A DNA stretch of 13,691 bases from JBBSIN01 sp038232055 (GCA_038232055.1 JBBSIN010000059.1:1-13691); one strand, 5' to 3'. Shown: positions 1 to 8,943, counted from the first letter of the stretch. The notes: generated by a model from the letters alone, not told the origin. Numbers and translations: made by a program.

Positions 1-595
<595 letters not shown>

Positions 596-599
<4 letters not shown>

Positions 600-1291
600 C
601 GGCCGCCCCCCTTCCGGAGTCGGAGGACGAGCCGGTGATCCGTGACAAGCGGCGCATCGACCCGGTGACCGGGGCGGTCCGCGACAGCGGGCCGACCTCG
701 GCGCCGGCCCAGGCGGCCGGGCCGGTCTCGGCAGCGGCGCCGGTCCCCCAGTCCCTTGCGCTACCGCCCGAGGTGGCCGACCTCGAGCACCGGCTCGAGG
801 AGCGCACCGGCGACCTGCAGCGGCTCAAGGCCGAGTACGACAACTACCGCCGGCGCGTCGAGCGCGACCGGCTCGCCGTCGCCGAGCAGGCGCTGGCGAG
901 CGTGCTCGTCGGTCTGCTGCCGGTGCTCGACGACATCGGCCGGGCCCGCCAGCATGGCGAGCTCGAAGGCGGCTTCCGCTCGGTGGCGGAGAGTCTCGAG
1001 ACGACAGTCGCCAAGCTGGGCCTCACGGCGTACGGCGAGGCCGGCGAGCCGTTCGACCCGACCGTGCACGAGGCGCTTCTGCACTCCTACTCGGCCGAGG
1101 TGAGTGAGCCGACCTGCGTCGAGGTGTTCCAGCCGGGCTATCGGCTCGGCGAGCGCATCCTGCGTCCGGCGCGGGTCGCCGTAGCCGAGCCGGCCGAGCC
1201 GGCCGAGCCGGCGCCCGCCATGGCGGGGCCCGCCGACGGGTCGCCCGACGTCGCACCGGGGGCTCCGGAGGAGCCCGATGAGCACGCGTGA
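596..1291 (+). CDS. grpE: Nucleotide exchange factor GrpE
   Basis: GrpE (231 aa) dimerises and releases ADP from DnaK, resetting the Hsp70 cycle. The start is GTG, overlapping the dnaK stop by 4 bp. Residues 1-60 are low-complexity and Pro/Ala-rich. A helical segment follows with the family pattern LKAEYDNYRRRVERDR (about 78-92). The C-terminal beta domain carries the GrpE signature from FDPTVHEALL through GYRLGERILRPARVAVAE (about 153-198). The tail after this is an unusual Glu-Pro-Ala repeat and further Pro/Ala-rich sequence that is not part of the conserved fold. It overlaps dnaJ by 14 bp. Family and operon position agree, so the call is secure; only the disordered ends are unusual, and such ends commonly vary in actinobacteria. 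Confidence 0.96.
1184..1210 (+). repeat. Three exact copies of a 9-bp repeat inside grpE
   Basis: The unit gccgagccg occurs three times in tandem and encodes the Ala-Glu-Pro repeats of the GrpE tail. Because the unit is a multiple of three, copy-number change would keep the frame. Confidence 0.9.
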
Positions 1292-2462
1292 CTTCGTCGA
1301 GAAGGACTACTACAAGGCGCTAGGCGTCGCGAAGGACGCCAGCCAGGCCGACATCAAGAAGGCGTACCGAAAACTAGCCAGGCAGTTCCACCCAGATGCC
1401 AACAAGGGTGAGGCCAAGGCCGAGGAGCGCTTCAAGGAGGTCTCCGCGGCGTACGACGTGCTCTCTGACCCAAGCAAGCGCAAGGAGTACGACGACGCGC
1501 GCGCCCTGTTCGGTTCCGGTGGCTTCCGGACGCCGACCGGCGCGCCCGGCCAGGGCGGTGGGTTCTCCTTCGACCTCGGCGACCTGCTGGGTCAGCGGGG
1601 CCAACGCGGTGGCAACGCCGGCGGCGGTGCCGGTCTAGGCGACCTGCTGGGCGGGCTGTTCGGCGGGTCCGGTCGCACCGCCGGCCGAGCCGGGCAGGTG
1701 CCGGTGAAGGGCGCCGACATCGAGGCCGAGGTGACGCTGGCCTTTAGTGACGCCGTGGAGGGCATCACCGCGCCGCTCCGGCTGGCGGTTCCCGGGCCGT
1801 GCCGGACCTGTGCGGGCTCCGGGGCGAAGCCCGGCACCGTGCCGAGGGTGTGCCCTGAGTGCAGCGGCACCGGCACGGTCGGGCGCAACGCCGGCGGCTT
1901 CGCCTTCGCCGAGCCGTGCCGCGAGTGCCGCGGCCAGGGGCTGATCATCGACGATCCCTGCCCGACGTGCACGGGCACCGGACGCACCACGAGGGACCGC
2001 ACGCTGACCGTCCGGATCCCGGCGGGCGTCAGGGACGGCCAGCGGATCCGCATCAAGAGCAAGGGCGCACCCGGCGGGCCCGGTGGCGCGGCAGGTGACC
2101 TCGTGGTCACCGTGCACGTGACGCCGCATCCGGTCTTCGGGCGTGCCGGCGACAACCTCACGGTGAGCGTGCCGGTGACGTTCCCGGAGGCCACGCTGGG
2201 CGCGACGATCAAGGTTCCGACGCTGAAGGGTGCGCCGGTCACGCTCAAGCTGCCGCCCGGTACGCCGACCGGCCGCACGATGCGGGTACGCGGTCGTGGC
2301 GTGACCCGCAAGGACGGCACCCGAGGCGACCTGCTCGCGACGGTCGAGGTCGCCGTCCCGCGCAACGTCTCCGGCAAGGCTCGCGAGGCACTCGAGACCT
2401 TCGCCACGGAGGCCGGCGACGACCCGCGGGCCTTCTTGATGGAGGCGGCGGACCGTGCCTGA
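1278..2462 (+). CDS. dnaJ: Chaperone DnaJ (type I Hsp40, DnaJ1 of the dnaK operon)
   Basis: DnaJ (394 aa) delivers substrates to DnaK and stimulates its ATPase. All parts of a type I Hsp40 are visible. The N-terminal J domain has the HPD motif at about residues 38-40. A long Gly/Phe-rich linker (about 79-140) contains two copies of LGDLLG. Four CxxCxGxG zinc-binding repeats follow, with cysteine pairs near 175/178, 192/195, 214/217 and 228/231. Two C-terminal substrate-binding beta domains complete it. The ATG start at 1278 is preceded by a GGAGGAG Shine-Dalgarno sequence at about 1267-1273, and the gene begins inside grpE. Actinobacteria usually carry two dnaJ genes; the position between grpE and hspR identifies this as the heat-shock-operon copy. 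Confidence 0.97.
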   Translation: MSTRDFVEKDYYKALGVAKDASQADIKKAYRKLARQFHPDANKGEAKAEERFKEVSAAYDVLSDPSKRKEYDDARALFGSGGFRTPTGAPGQGGGFSFDLGDLLGQRGQRGGNAGGGAGLGDLLGGLFGGSGRTAGRAGQVPVKGADIEAEVTLAFSDAVEGITAPLRLAVPGPCRTCAGSGAKPGTVPRVCPECSGTGTVGRNAGGFAFAEPCRECRGQGLIIDDPCPTCTGTGRTTRDRTLTVRIPAGVRDGQRIRIKSKGAPGGPGGAAGDLVVTVHVTPHPVFGRAGDNLTVSVPVTFPEATLGATIKVPTLKGAPVTLKLPPGTPTGRTMRVRGRGVTRKDGTRGDLLATVEVAVPRNVSGKAREALETFATEAGDDPRAFLMEAADRA

Positions 2463-2883
2463 GCCGTTCGTGCCCGACGACGCGCCGGTCTACGTGATCT
2501 CGATAGCCGCGACGCTGGCGGGGATGCACCCGCAGACGCTGCGCACCTACGACCGGCTGGGACTCGTCATTCCCGGCCGGTCGAGCGGCCGGGGCCGGCG
2601 GTACTCGGCCCGCGACATCGAGCAGCTCCGCGAGGTGCAGCGACTCTCCCACCAGGAGGGCGTCAACCTCGCCGGCATCAAACGCGTCCTGGAGCTCGAG
2701 GACCAGGTGGCGGCGCTGCAGGGGCGGCTGGCAGAGCTGCGGGCCGACCTCGACGCGGCCCGACACGAGGCGGTGTCCCGGGAGGCGGAGATCGAGCGGC
2801 GCCTGCATGCGACGTACCGGCGCGACCTCGTCCCGGTACGCCAGCAGGAGGTCGTCGTCTGGCGGCCCGGTTCCGGTCGATAG
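2455..2883 (+). CDS. hspR: Heat-shock repressor HspR (MerR family)
   Basis: HspR (142 aa) represses heat-shock genes by binding HAIR inverted repeats, with DnaK as co-repressor in Streptomyces (established for the family). The N-terminal MerR-type winged helix-turn-helix runs from about residue 12 to 55 (YVISIAATLAGMHPQTLRTY, then RRYSARDIEQLREVQRL). A heptad-like coiled coil follows (about 78-118), and the tail carries VVVWRP, which is typical of HspR. The GTG start lies 8 bp inside dnaJ with GGAGG at 2441-2445. As the last gene of the operon it sits under the promoter it is expected to repress, giving negative feedback. A matching operator is visible at 4497-4517 before clpB. Confidence 0.95.
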   Translation: MPEPFVPDDAPVYVISIAATLAGMHPQTLRTYDRLGLVIPGRSSGRGRRYSARDIEQLREVQRLSHQEGVNLAGIKRVLELEDQVAALQGRLAELRADLDAARHEAVSREAEIERRLHATYRRDLVPVRQQEVVVWRPGSGR

Positions 2884-2885
2884 CT

Positions 2886-2905
2886 CGGCCGCTTCCCTTC
2901 GGCTG
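2886..2905. terminator. Weak hairpin after hspR, possible terminator
   Basis: The arms CGGCCG and CGGCTG can pair (six pairs including one G-U) around an 8-nt loop, just after the hspR stop in the convergent gap to the DinB-family gene. There is no U tract and the stem is short, so this is tentative. Confidence 0.25.
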
Positions 2906-2932
2906 TGAACCTCTTCGAGCCGGCTGCCCTGG

Positions 2933-3466
2933 TCAGTCGCCGGTGAGCCCGTCGACCCGCTCGCGGAGAAGGTCGGCGTGGCCGTTGTGCCGTGCGTACT
3001 CCTCGATCATGTGCAGGTAGATCCAGCGGACGTTCATCCTGACGTCCTTGCGGTGTCCCCTGCTCGCCACGATGTCGTCGAGCTGCCTGCCGTCGACCGC
3101 TGCCCGGGTGGCCTCGACCTCCCGCCGAAAGGTCTCGAGGTCGGCCTGCGCGTCGGCGCCGTCGAGGTCGTCGAAGTCGGCGTCCGGCTGCTCGTCCGTG
3201 CAGTACTCCTCGACGACGTCCTGGCCGCCCGCGTGTGCCCGAAACCACCACCGCTCGACCTCGGTCATGTGTCGGACCAGCCCGAGCAGCGAGAGCCCGG
3301 ACGGTGGGACCGCCCGCTCCTTGAGCCGGGCATCACCAAGACCGGCGCACTTGGCCAGCAGCGTGTCGCGGTGGTAGTCCAGCCACGACTCGAGCGCCTC
3401 CCGTTCTCCGGCAGTACGAGGAGCCTCGGTGCGCTCGACCGGCGGTGCGGTCCACGTCTCTGTCAT
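2933..3466 (-). CDS. DinB-family protein (DUF664-like), putative metal-dependent enzyme
   Basis: This 177-aa protein has the features of the DinB/DUF664 four-helix-bundle superfamily, which includes mycothiol- and bacillithiol-dependent metalloenzymes; the exact reaction is unknown. Visible marks are the first conserved His in a helix (LVRHMTEVERWWF, H about 66) and the C-terminal helix YLHMIEEYARHNGHADLLRE, whose histidines near 152, 160 and 163 would complete a metal site. I place the start at the ATG at 3466, not at an upstream in-frame ATG at 3532. The protein from 3466 matches a usual family N-terminus, and a -10 box lies exactly 7 nt upstream of it. The gene is convergent with hspR and divergent from the HAD-fold gene at 3514. 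Confidence 0.85.
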   Translation of the reverse strand: MTETWTAPPVERTEAPRTAGEREALESWLDYHRDTLLAKCAGLGDARLKERAVPPSGLSLLGLVRHMTEVERWWFRAHAGGQDVVEEYCTDEQPDADFDDLDGADAQADLETFRREVEATRAAVDGRQLDDIVASRGHRKDVRMNVRWIYLHMIEEYARHNGHADLLRERVDGLTGD

Positions 3467-3473
3467 GCCCGCG

Positions 3474-3479
3474 ACGCTA
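3474..3479 (-). promoter_or_regulatory. -10 box of a leaderless promoter for the DinB-family gene
   Basis: On the minus strand TAGCGT (pattern TANNNT) ends 7 nt before the ATG at 3466, so transcription should begin at or next to the start codon. No Shine-Dalgarno sequence is present. Confidence 0.55.
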
Positions 3480-3513
3480 CCGGCCGGTCTGGCCCACGTG
3501 GGAGGGTCGCGTC

Positions 3514-4035
3514 GTGGCTGCCCTCGATCCACGCCCGATCTGGTTGCTCGACGTGGATGGGGTGCTCAACGCGGTCAGCCTGCGATCTCCCGACGGGGCC
3601 TGGCCGCAACGGCGCACCGGAACCGCCCGTGCCGAGGGTCGCGCCTATCGCATCACCTTCGCGCCGCACCTCATGGCCGGCATCCGCGACCTGCACGAAC
3701 GGTGCGCCCTCGAGGTCCGTTGGCTCACTACGTGGGCGTACGACGCGAACCGCGAGCTGCGGGCGCTGCTCGACCTTCCCGAGTTCCCGGTCGTCGGCGA
3801 GCCGGGCGGTCCGGCCGCCTGGTGGAAGCTTCCGCTTGCCCAGCAGGTAGCCCTTGAGGAGCGGCCGATCATCTGGACCGACGACGACCTGAGCTACTCG
3901 CCGGAGGCGCTGGTCTGGCTGGCGGCCCTGCCACAGCCGACGCTGGCCATCGCGCCAGAGCCGGACGTGGGTCTACGTCCCGTCGACCTGGTCACCATCG
4001 AGACGTTTGTCGAGGACTGCCGACGCCGTACTTGA
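3514..4035 (+). CDS. HAD-fold hydrolase-like protein
   Basis: This 173-aa protein has the haloacid-dehalogenase motif pattern. Motif I is LLDVDGVLNA (nucleophile Asp about 13, acid Asp about 15). A motif II-like segment is WLTTWAYDANREL (Thr about 72-73). A lysine in WWKLP (about 105) could be the motif III Lys, and motif IV acidic residues are IIWTDDDLS (about 123-125). The layout resembles the HAD domain described in 'Swiss Army Knife' RNA-repair proteins, here standing alone; its substrate is not known. An upstream in-frame ATG exists at 3445, but GTG 3514 has GGGAGGG at 3500-3506, and translation from 3445 would run into the neighbour's promoter and gene. The stop codon falls within an 11-bp sequence repeated at 4492-4502. 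Confidence 0.8.
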   Translation: MAALDPRPIWLLDVDGVLNAVSLRSPDGAWPQRRTGTARAEGRAYRITFAPHLMAGIRDLHERCALEVRWLTTWAYDANRELRALLDLPEFPVVGEPGGPAAWWKLPLAQQVALEERPIIWTDDDLSYSPEALVWLAALPQPTLAIAPEPDVGLRPVDLVTIETFVEDCRRRT

Positions 4036-4036
4036 G
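4026..4036 (+). repeat. 11-bp direct repeat, copy 1 (copy 2 at 4492-4502)
   Basis: ccgtacttgag occurs here, spanning the stop of the HAD-fold gene, and again at 4492-4502, spanning the stop of the hicA remnant and the left arm of the HAIR operator. The two copies bracket the hicBA remnant. Confidence 0.7.
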
Positions 4037-4081
4037 TAGACCTGCCCTACCGGCGCTGGCTCGCTAGCTCCCTGACGTGAC

Positions 4082-4278
4082 GCCGGTCATGAGCCCAGCG
4101 CACCGGAGCTCCCGGGGCTGCACACGCAGGGCGACAGCCTCGAGCATGCCACCTGAACGCGGAGGAGACGCTGGCCCTTTACGTCGAAGGGCTACGTGCG
4201 GAAGGCCGATCTCTACAGATGGGGATCGTTTCTCTACAGCGGGGGATCGTTCGGCGCAGGTTGTCGCTGCCAGCTTGA
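4082..4278 (+). pseudogene. hicB: Remnant of HicB antitoxin gene, frameshifted
   Basis: Two frames together read as the C-terminal two thirds of a HicB-type antitoxin. Bases 4100-4153 give APELPGLHTQGDSLEHAT. From 4156 the next frame gives NAEETLALYVEGLRAEGR and ends in RRRLSLPA at a TGA at 4276-4278. Restoring one base at ACCTGAAC (about 4152-4155, ACCCTGAAC in the inferred ancestor) joins them as HATLNAEETL. The motifs PELPG, TQGDSLE and LYVEGL are typical of HicB, which neutralises the HicA RNase and represses its own operon. The N-terminal strand region is not recognisable, and an in-frame stop lies at 4073-4075. The recognisable part also carries a 7-residue duplication. The stop overlaps the presumed hicA start. 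Without a start codon and with a broken frame it should not make an antitoxin. Confidence 0.8.
4210..4251 (+). repeat. Two tandem 21-bp copies inside the hicB remnant
   Basis: Bases 4210-4230 and 4231-4251 match at 19 of 21 positions, beginning tctctacag and ending ggggatcgtt. They encode SLQMGIV-SLQRGIV, an in-frame 7-residue duplication. The two differences suggest it is older than the exact 13-bp duplication at 4396. Confidence 0.9.
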
Positions 4279-4501
4279 CCGGACGGCAGCCGGTCGTATC
4301 CGGCACAACTCGTCTCGGCCCTCGGCAAGCTCGGCTGGGTTTCGGTGCGCCAGCGTGGCAGTCACGTCCGCCTCAAGCACCCGGATCACACCATCGCGCT
4401 GGTCGTGCGCGCTGGTCGTGCCGCTTCATCGCGAGCTCAAGCGCGGCACACTAGCCGGAACCTTGCGGGATGCCGGCGTTGATCGAGAGAACCGTACTTG
4501 A
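4275..4501 (+). pseudogene. hicA: Remnant of HicA mRNA-interferase toxin gene, broken by a 13-bp duplication
   Basis: HicA toxins are ~60-80 aa double-stranded-RNA-binding-fold RNases that cut mRNA. Three frames assemble one here. TTG at 4275 starts LTGRQPVVSG, ending at 4304. From 4306 another frame gives QLVSALGKLGW then VRQRGSHVRLKHPDHTIALVV. From the second copy of a 13-bp tandem repeat a third frame gives VPLHRELKRGTLAGTLRDAG, stopping with TGA 4499-4501. GSH contains the family's catalytic His, and the PLHRELKRGTL block is a HicA hallmark. Deleting one 13-bp copy rejoins the last two frames exactly. The TTG overlaps the hicB stop (TTGA), the relic of a usual ATGA coupling. The product cannot be made intact. 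Confidence 0.87.
4396..4421 (+). repeat. Exact 13-bp tandem duplication that frameshifts hicA
   Basis: gcgctggtcgtgc occurs twice back to back (4396-4408 and 4409-4421). Thirteen bases shift the frame by one, and removing either copy restores a continuous HicA reading frame across IALVVPLHREL. The exact identity of the copies suggests a recent event. Confidence 0.95.
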
Positions 4502-4517
4502 GCGGAAGAGACTCAAG
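4497..4517. promoter_or_regulatory. HAIR operator (HspR binding site) upstream of clpB
   Basis: CTTGAGC-N7-ACTCAAG matches the known HspR-associated inverted repeat CTTGAGT-N7-ACTCAAG at 13 of 14 positions with the correct 7-nt spacer. It lies 65 bp before the clpB start, and hspR is present in this window. ClpB is a known HspR target in actinobacteria. The only mismatch is the last base of the left arm. The left arm overlaps the stop codon of the hicA remnant. I could not place -35 and -10 boxes with confidence. Confidence 0.92.
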
Positions 4518-4582
4518 GTCGGGCGCGTTGCATCCGGCGAGACCTTCGTACCGCCCCGCTGAGGAAGTGACGACCAGCCAAC

Positions 4583-7153
<2,571 letters not shown>

Positions 7154-7165
7154 TCCCCGGCTGAC

Positions 7166-7201
7166 TCGGTGGGCGCGGTCAGGACCGACGTCACCCACCG
7201 A
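7166..7201. terminator. Nested hairpin at the clpB / PIN-toxin convergent junction
   Basis: The perfect arms TCGGTGGG (7166-7173) and CCCACCGA (7194-7201) enclose a second perfect inverted repeat, CGGTC-AG-GACCG (7176-7187). It lies 12 nt after the clpB stop and includes the last codons and stop of the converging toxin gene. It could act in both directions. There is no U tract, which is common for GC-rich actinobacterial terminators, so function is inferred. Confidence 0.55.
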
Positions 7202-7607
7202 CCCGGCCGAGCTCGACGGGGTCGACCACGAAGCCGAGGCGGTCCGCCGTACGCCGAAGCCGAGCGTCGGCCGTGACCAGCGAGCAGCCGCGGATGCGAG
7301 CCAGCGCGAGGAACTCTGCGTCGTAGGTCTTCGCCAGCCCCAGCTCGTCAGCAATGGCCCAGGCGACATCGCGCAGCTCCGGCGGGTCGTCGCGATGCAG
7401 TGGCAGGGCGGCGAGGACGTCGCGGGCCTCGGTGGCCGTTTCGACGCTGATCTCGCGGCGCCACTGTGCCTCGTGCAGGGCGGACGTCGCCTCCGACCAG
7501 AGCAGCGGCGGTGCGACGAGACGCCAGTCGCCGGGCAGGCGCAGTTGACCCTCCAGGCTGGCGCGCACGGCGACGCTGCTGTCGACGACGAGCAGCGACC
7601 CCGCCAC
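7191..7607 (-). CDS. PIN-domain RNase toxin (VapC-like)
   Basis: This 138-aa protein has the acidic residues of a PIN-domain endoribonuclease in the right order: Asp9 in LLVVDSSVAV, Glu39 in LLWSEATSAL, Asp96 in TYDAEFLALA and Asp114 in LVTADARL. VapC-type toxins bind Mg2+ through these and cut RNA, often tRNA, to halt translation. The start is GTG, 4 bp after the stop of the antitoxin gene, with no clear Shine-Dalgarno sequence, so expression probably depends on coupling to antitoxin translation. All four catalytic residues are present and the length is usual, so it appears intact. The specific RNA target cannot be read. It converges on clpB with only 37 bp between the two stop codons. Confidence 0.88.
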   Translation of the reverse strand: MAGSLLVVDSSVAVRASLEGQLRLPGDWRLVAPPLLWSEATSALHEAQWRREISVETATEARDVLAALPLHRDDPPELRDVAWAIADELGLAKTYDAEFLALARIRGCSLVTADARLRRTADRLGFVVDPVELGRVGG

Positions 7608-7611
7608 TCGC

Positions 7612-7860
7612 TCAGTGCGAGTTACGCGAGTCGCGGATGATCCGCTCCCAGTTGGGCTGCGGCCGGCCGTCGGGCAGGTACTTCATCCAGTCCGGCAGCG
7701 GAGTGGTGTCCTCGTCGCCGGTGACCGCGTCGAGGTCGGTCTCGTCGATGACGTGCTGCGTGCCGACCTTCGTCGAGCGCAGCCGCCCGCTGCGAATCCA
7801 CCGGCGGATGGTCTCGGGGTTGCGGCCGGTACGCCGCGCCGCCTCCGGCACCGTCAACAT
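7612..7860 (-). CDS. HTH (excisionase/MerR-like) antitoxin partnered with the PIN toxin
   Basis: This 82-aa protein has an N-terminal DNA-binding helix-turn-helix of the excisionase/HTH_17 type (LTVPEAARRTGRNPETIRRW, then SGRLRSTKVGTQHVIDETDL; about residues 1-46). A charged, Trp/Tyr-containing tail follows (PLPDWMKYLPDG, then NWERIIRDSR) that is the likely toxin-binding part. The upstream position, tight 4-bp spacing and small size are those of a type II antitoxin. It is not a classical AbrB- or RHH-type VapB, so I leave the symbol empty. The ATG at 7860 follows a -10 box by 6 nt, and an imperfect palindrome over that box is a likely site for autorepression. Confidence 0.82.
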   Translation of the reverse strand: MLTVPEAARRTGRNPETIRRWIRSGRLRSTKVGTQHVIDETDLDAVTGDEDTTPLPDWMKYLPDGRPQPNWERIIRDSRNSH

Positions 7861-7876
7861 AGTTGCATGCTACAAC
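7860..7876 (-). promoter_or_regulatory. Leaderless promoter and imperfect palindrome of the toxin-antitoxin operon
   Basis: On the minus strand TAGCAT (7872-7867) ends 6 nt before the antitoxin ATG, so the mRNA should be leaderless. The -10 box lies inside a 16-bp imperfect palindrome (7860-7875) centred on GCATGC, with 6 of 8 arm positions matching. The antitoxin HTH could bind there and block its own promoter. Confidence 0.55.
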
Positions 7877-7917
7877 ATCCGCGGCGACCTGCCCTCCCTC
7901 GGGGCAGCGGCCCCCCG

Positions 7918-7923
7918 TACGGT
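7918..7923 (+). promoter_or_regulatory. -10 box of a leaderless promoter for the epimerase-like gene
   Basis: TACGGT (TANNNT) is followed by 6 nt and then the ATG at 7930. There is no Shine-Dalgarno sequence. This promoter and that of the antitoxin point away from each other within a 69-bp gap. Confidence 0.5.
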
Positions 7924-7929
7924 CGGCCT

Positions 7930-8934
7930 ATGCGGCTTCTGGTTCTCGGCGGTACGGCGTTCGTCGGCGCGGCGGTCGTCGACGACGCGCTTGGTCGTGG
8001 GTGGCAGGTGACGACCTTCAACCGGGGTACCACCGGTACGCCGCCAGCCGGGGTCGAGGCGATACTCGGCGACCGCACGCGTCCGGCAGACGTGGAGCGG
8101 CTGACCGGCTCCACGTGGGACGCGGTGGTCGACACCTGGTCAGGGGACCCGCGCGCCGTCCGCGACGCGGCCTGCATCCTGCGCGGTCTGGTCGGTCACT
8201 ACGGCTACGTCTCCAGCCGCTCGGTCTATCGGTGGCCCATCCCGCCCGGCGCCGATGAGAGCGCGCCGGTCGTGGACGCCTCCCCGGATAACGACGACGG
8301 GGAGTATCCGGCCCAGAAGCGCGGCGGCGAGCTGGCGGTGCTGCGGGAGTACGGCGACGCGCTGCTCGCCCGGGCCGGCCTTATCCTGGGACCTCGGGAG
8401 GACGTGGGCCGCCTGCCCTGGTGGCTGCAGCGGATGGCCCGGGGCGGCGACGTCCTCGCGCCCGGGCCGCCGGACCGGCCGCTGCAGTACGTCGACGCTC
8501 GGGACCTCGCGGCCTGGCTGCTCGACGGTGCGGAGCACGCGACGACCGGAGCCTTCAACGTGGTGAGCGAACCTGGGCACGCCACCACAAGGTCGCTCCT
8601 CGAGTCCTGCCGGGCTGTGGCGGGTGGCAACGCGCGCCTGGAGTGGGTCGACGCCACGTTCGTCCTCGACGCGGGCATCGAGCCGTGGACTGAGCTGCCG
8701 ATCTGGCTGCCCCCTGAAGGGGAGCTGGCGGGGTTGCACGCCGCCGACGTCAGCCGCGCGCTCGACACCGGGCTGCGCTGCCGACCGGTCGAGGACACGG
8801 TTCACGACACCTGGGAATGGCTGCAGCGGGAGGGGCCGCCCGCCGACAAGCCGGGCCGGCCCCGGCACGGTCTCGACCCGGACAAGGAGTGGGACGCCCT
8901 GGCCGCCTGGCGGCAGCGCGCCAAGCCCCGGTGA
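7930..8934 (+). CDS. NAD-dependent epimerase/dehydratase (extended SDR) family protein
   Basis: This 334-aa protein has an N-terminal Rossmann nucleotide-binding motif, LVLGGTAFVG (GxxGxxG, residues 7-13). It also has a GDRT turn near 47-50, a serine-rich strand VSSRSVY (94-100) and a YxxxK catalytic pair (YPAQK, Tyr126/Lys130), all typical of extended short-chain dehydrogenases. Substrate specificity lies in the C-terminal half and cannot be assigned. The ATG at 7930 is chosen because the Rossmann strand begins immediately (MRLLVLGGT) and a -10 box lies 6 nt upstream. The open frame extends further 5' across the antitoxin gene, but that extension is antisense and lacks family features. pyrE follows after 22 bp with its own promoter-like box, so the two need not be co-transcribed. 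Confidence 0.85.
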   Translation: MRLLVLGGTAFVGAAVVDDALGRGWQVTTFNRGTTGTPPAGVEAILGDRTRPADVERLTGSTWDAVVDTWSGDPRAVRDAACILRGLVGHYGYVSSRSVYRWPIPPGADESAPVVDASPDNDDGEYPAQKRGGELAVLREYGDALLARAGLILGPREDVGRLPWWLQRMARGGDVLAPGPPDRPLQYVDARDLAAWLLDGAEHATTGAFNVVSEPGHATTRSLLESCRAVAGGNARLEWVDATFVLDAGIEPWTELPIWLPPEGELAGLHAADVSRALDTGLRCRPVEDTVHDTWEWLQREGPPADKPGRPRHGLDPDKEWDALAAWRQRAKPR

Positions 8935-8943
8935 GCGTTTCGC

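Noticed and set aside
3445..3513. Longer N-terminus for the HAD-fold protein from ATG 3445
   Set aside because: It would overlap the divergent neighbour's promoter and coding start, and GTG 3514 has a well-placed GGGAGGG and begins just before motif I.
4031..4037. CTTGAGT, a perfect HAIR half-site
   Set aside because: The matching ACTCAAG arm is absent at the right spacing (4045-4051 is ccctacc), so it is not an operator by itself; kept only as part of the 11-bp repeat.
4077..4454. 125-codon plus-strand open frame before clpB
   Set aside because: Only a stretch near LTGRQPVVSG fits HicA; the rest is out of frame with the HicB and HicA blocks. It is an artefact of the decayed module, not a gene.
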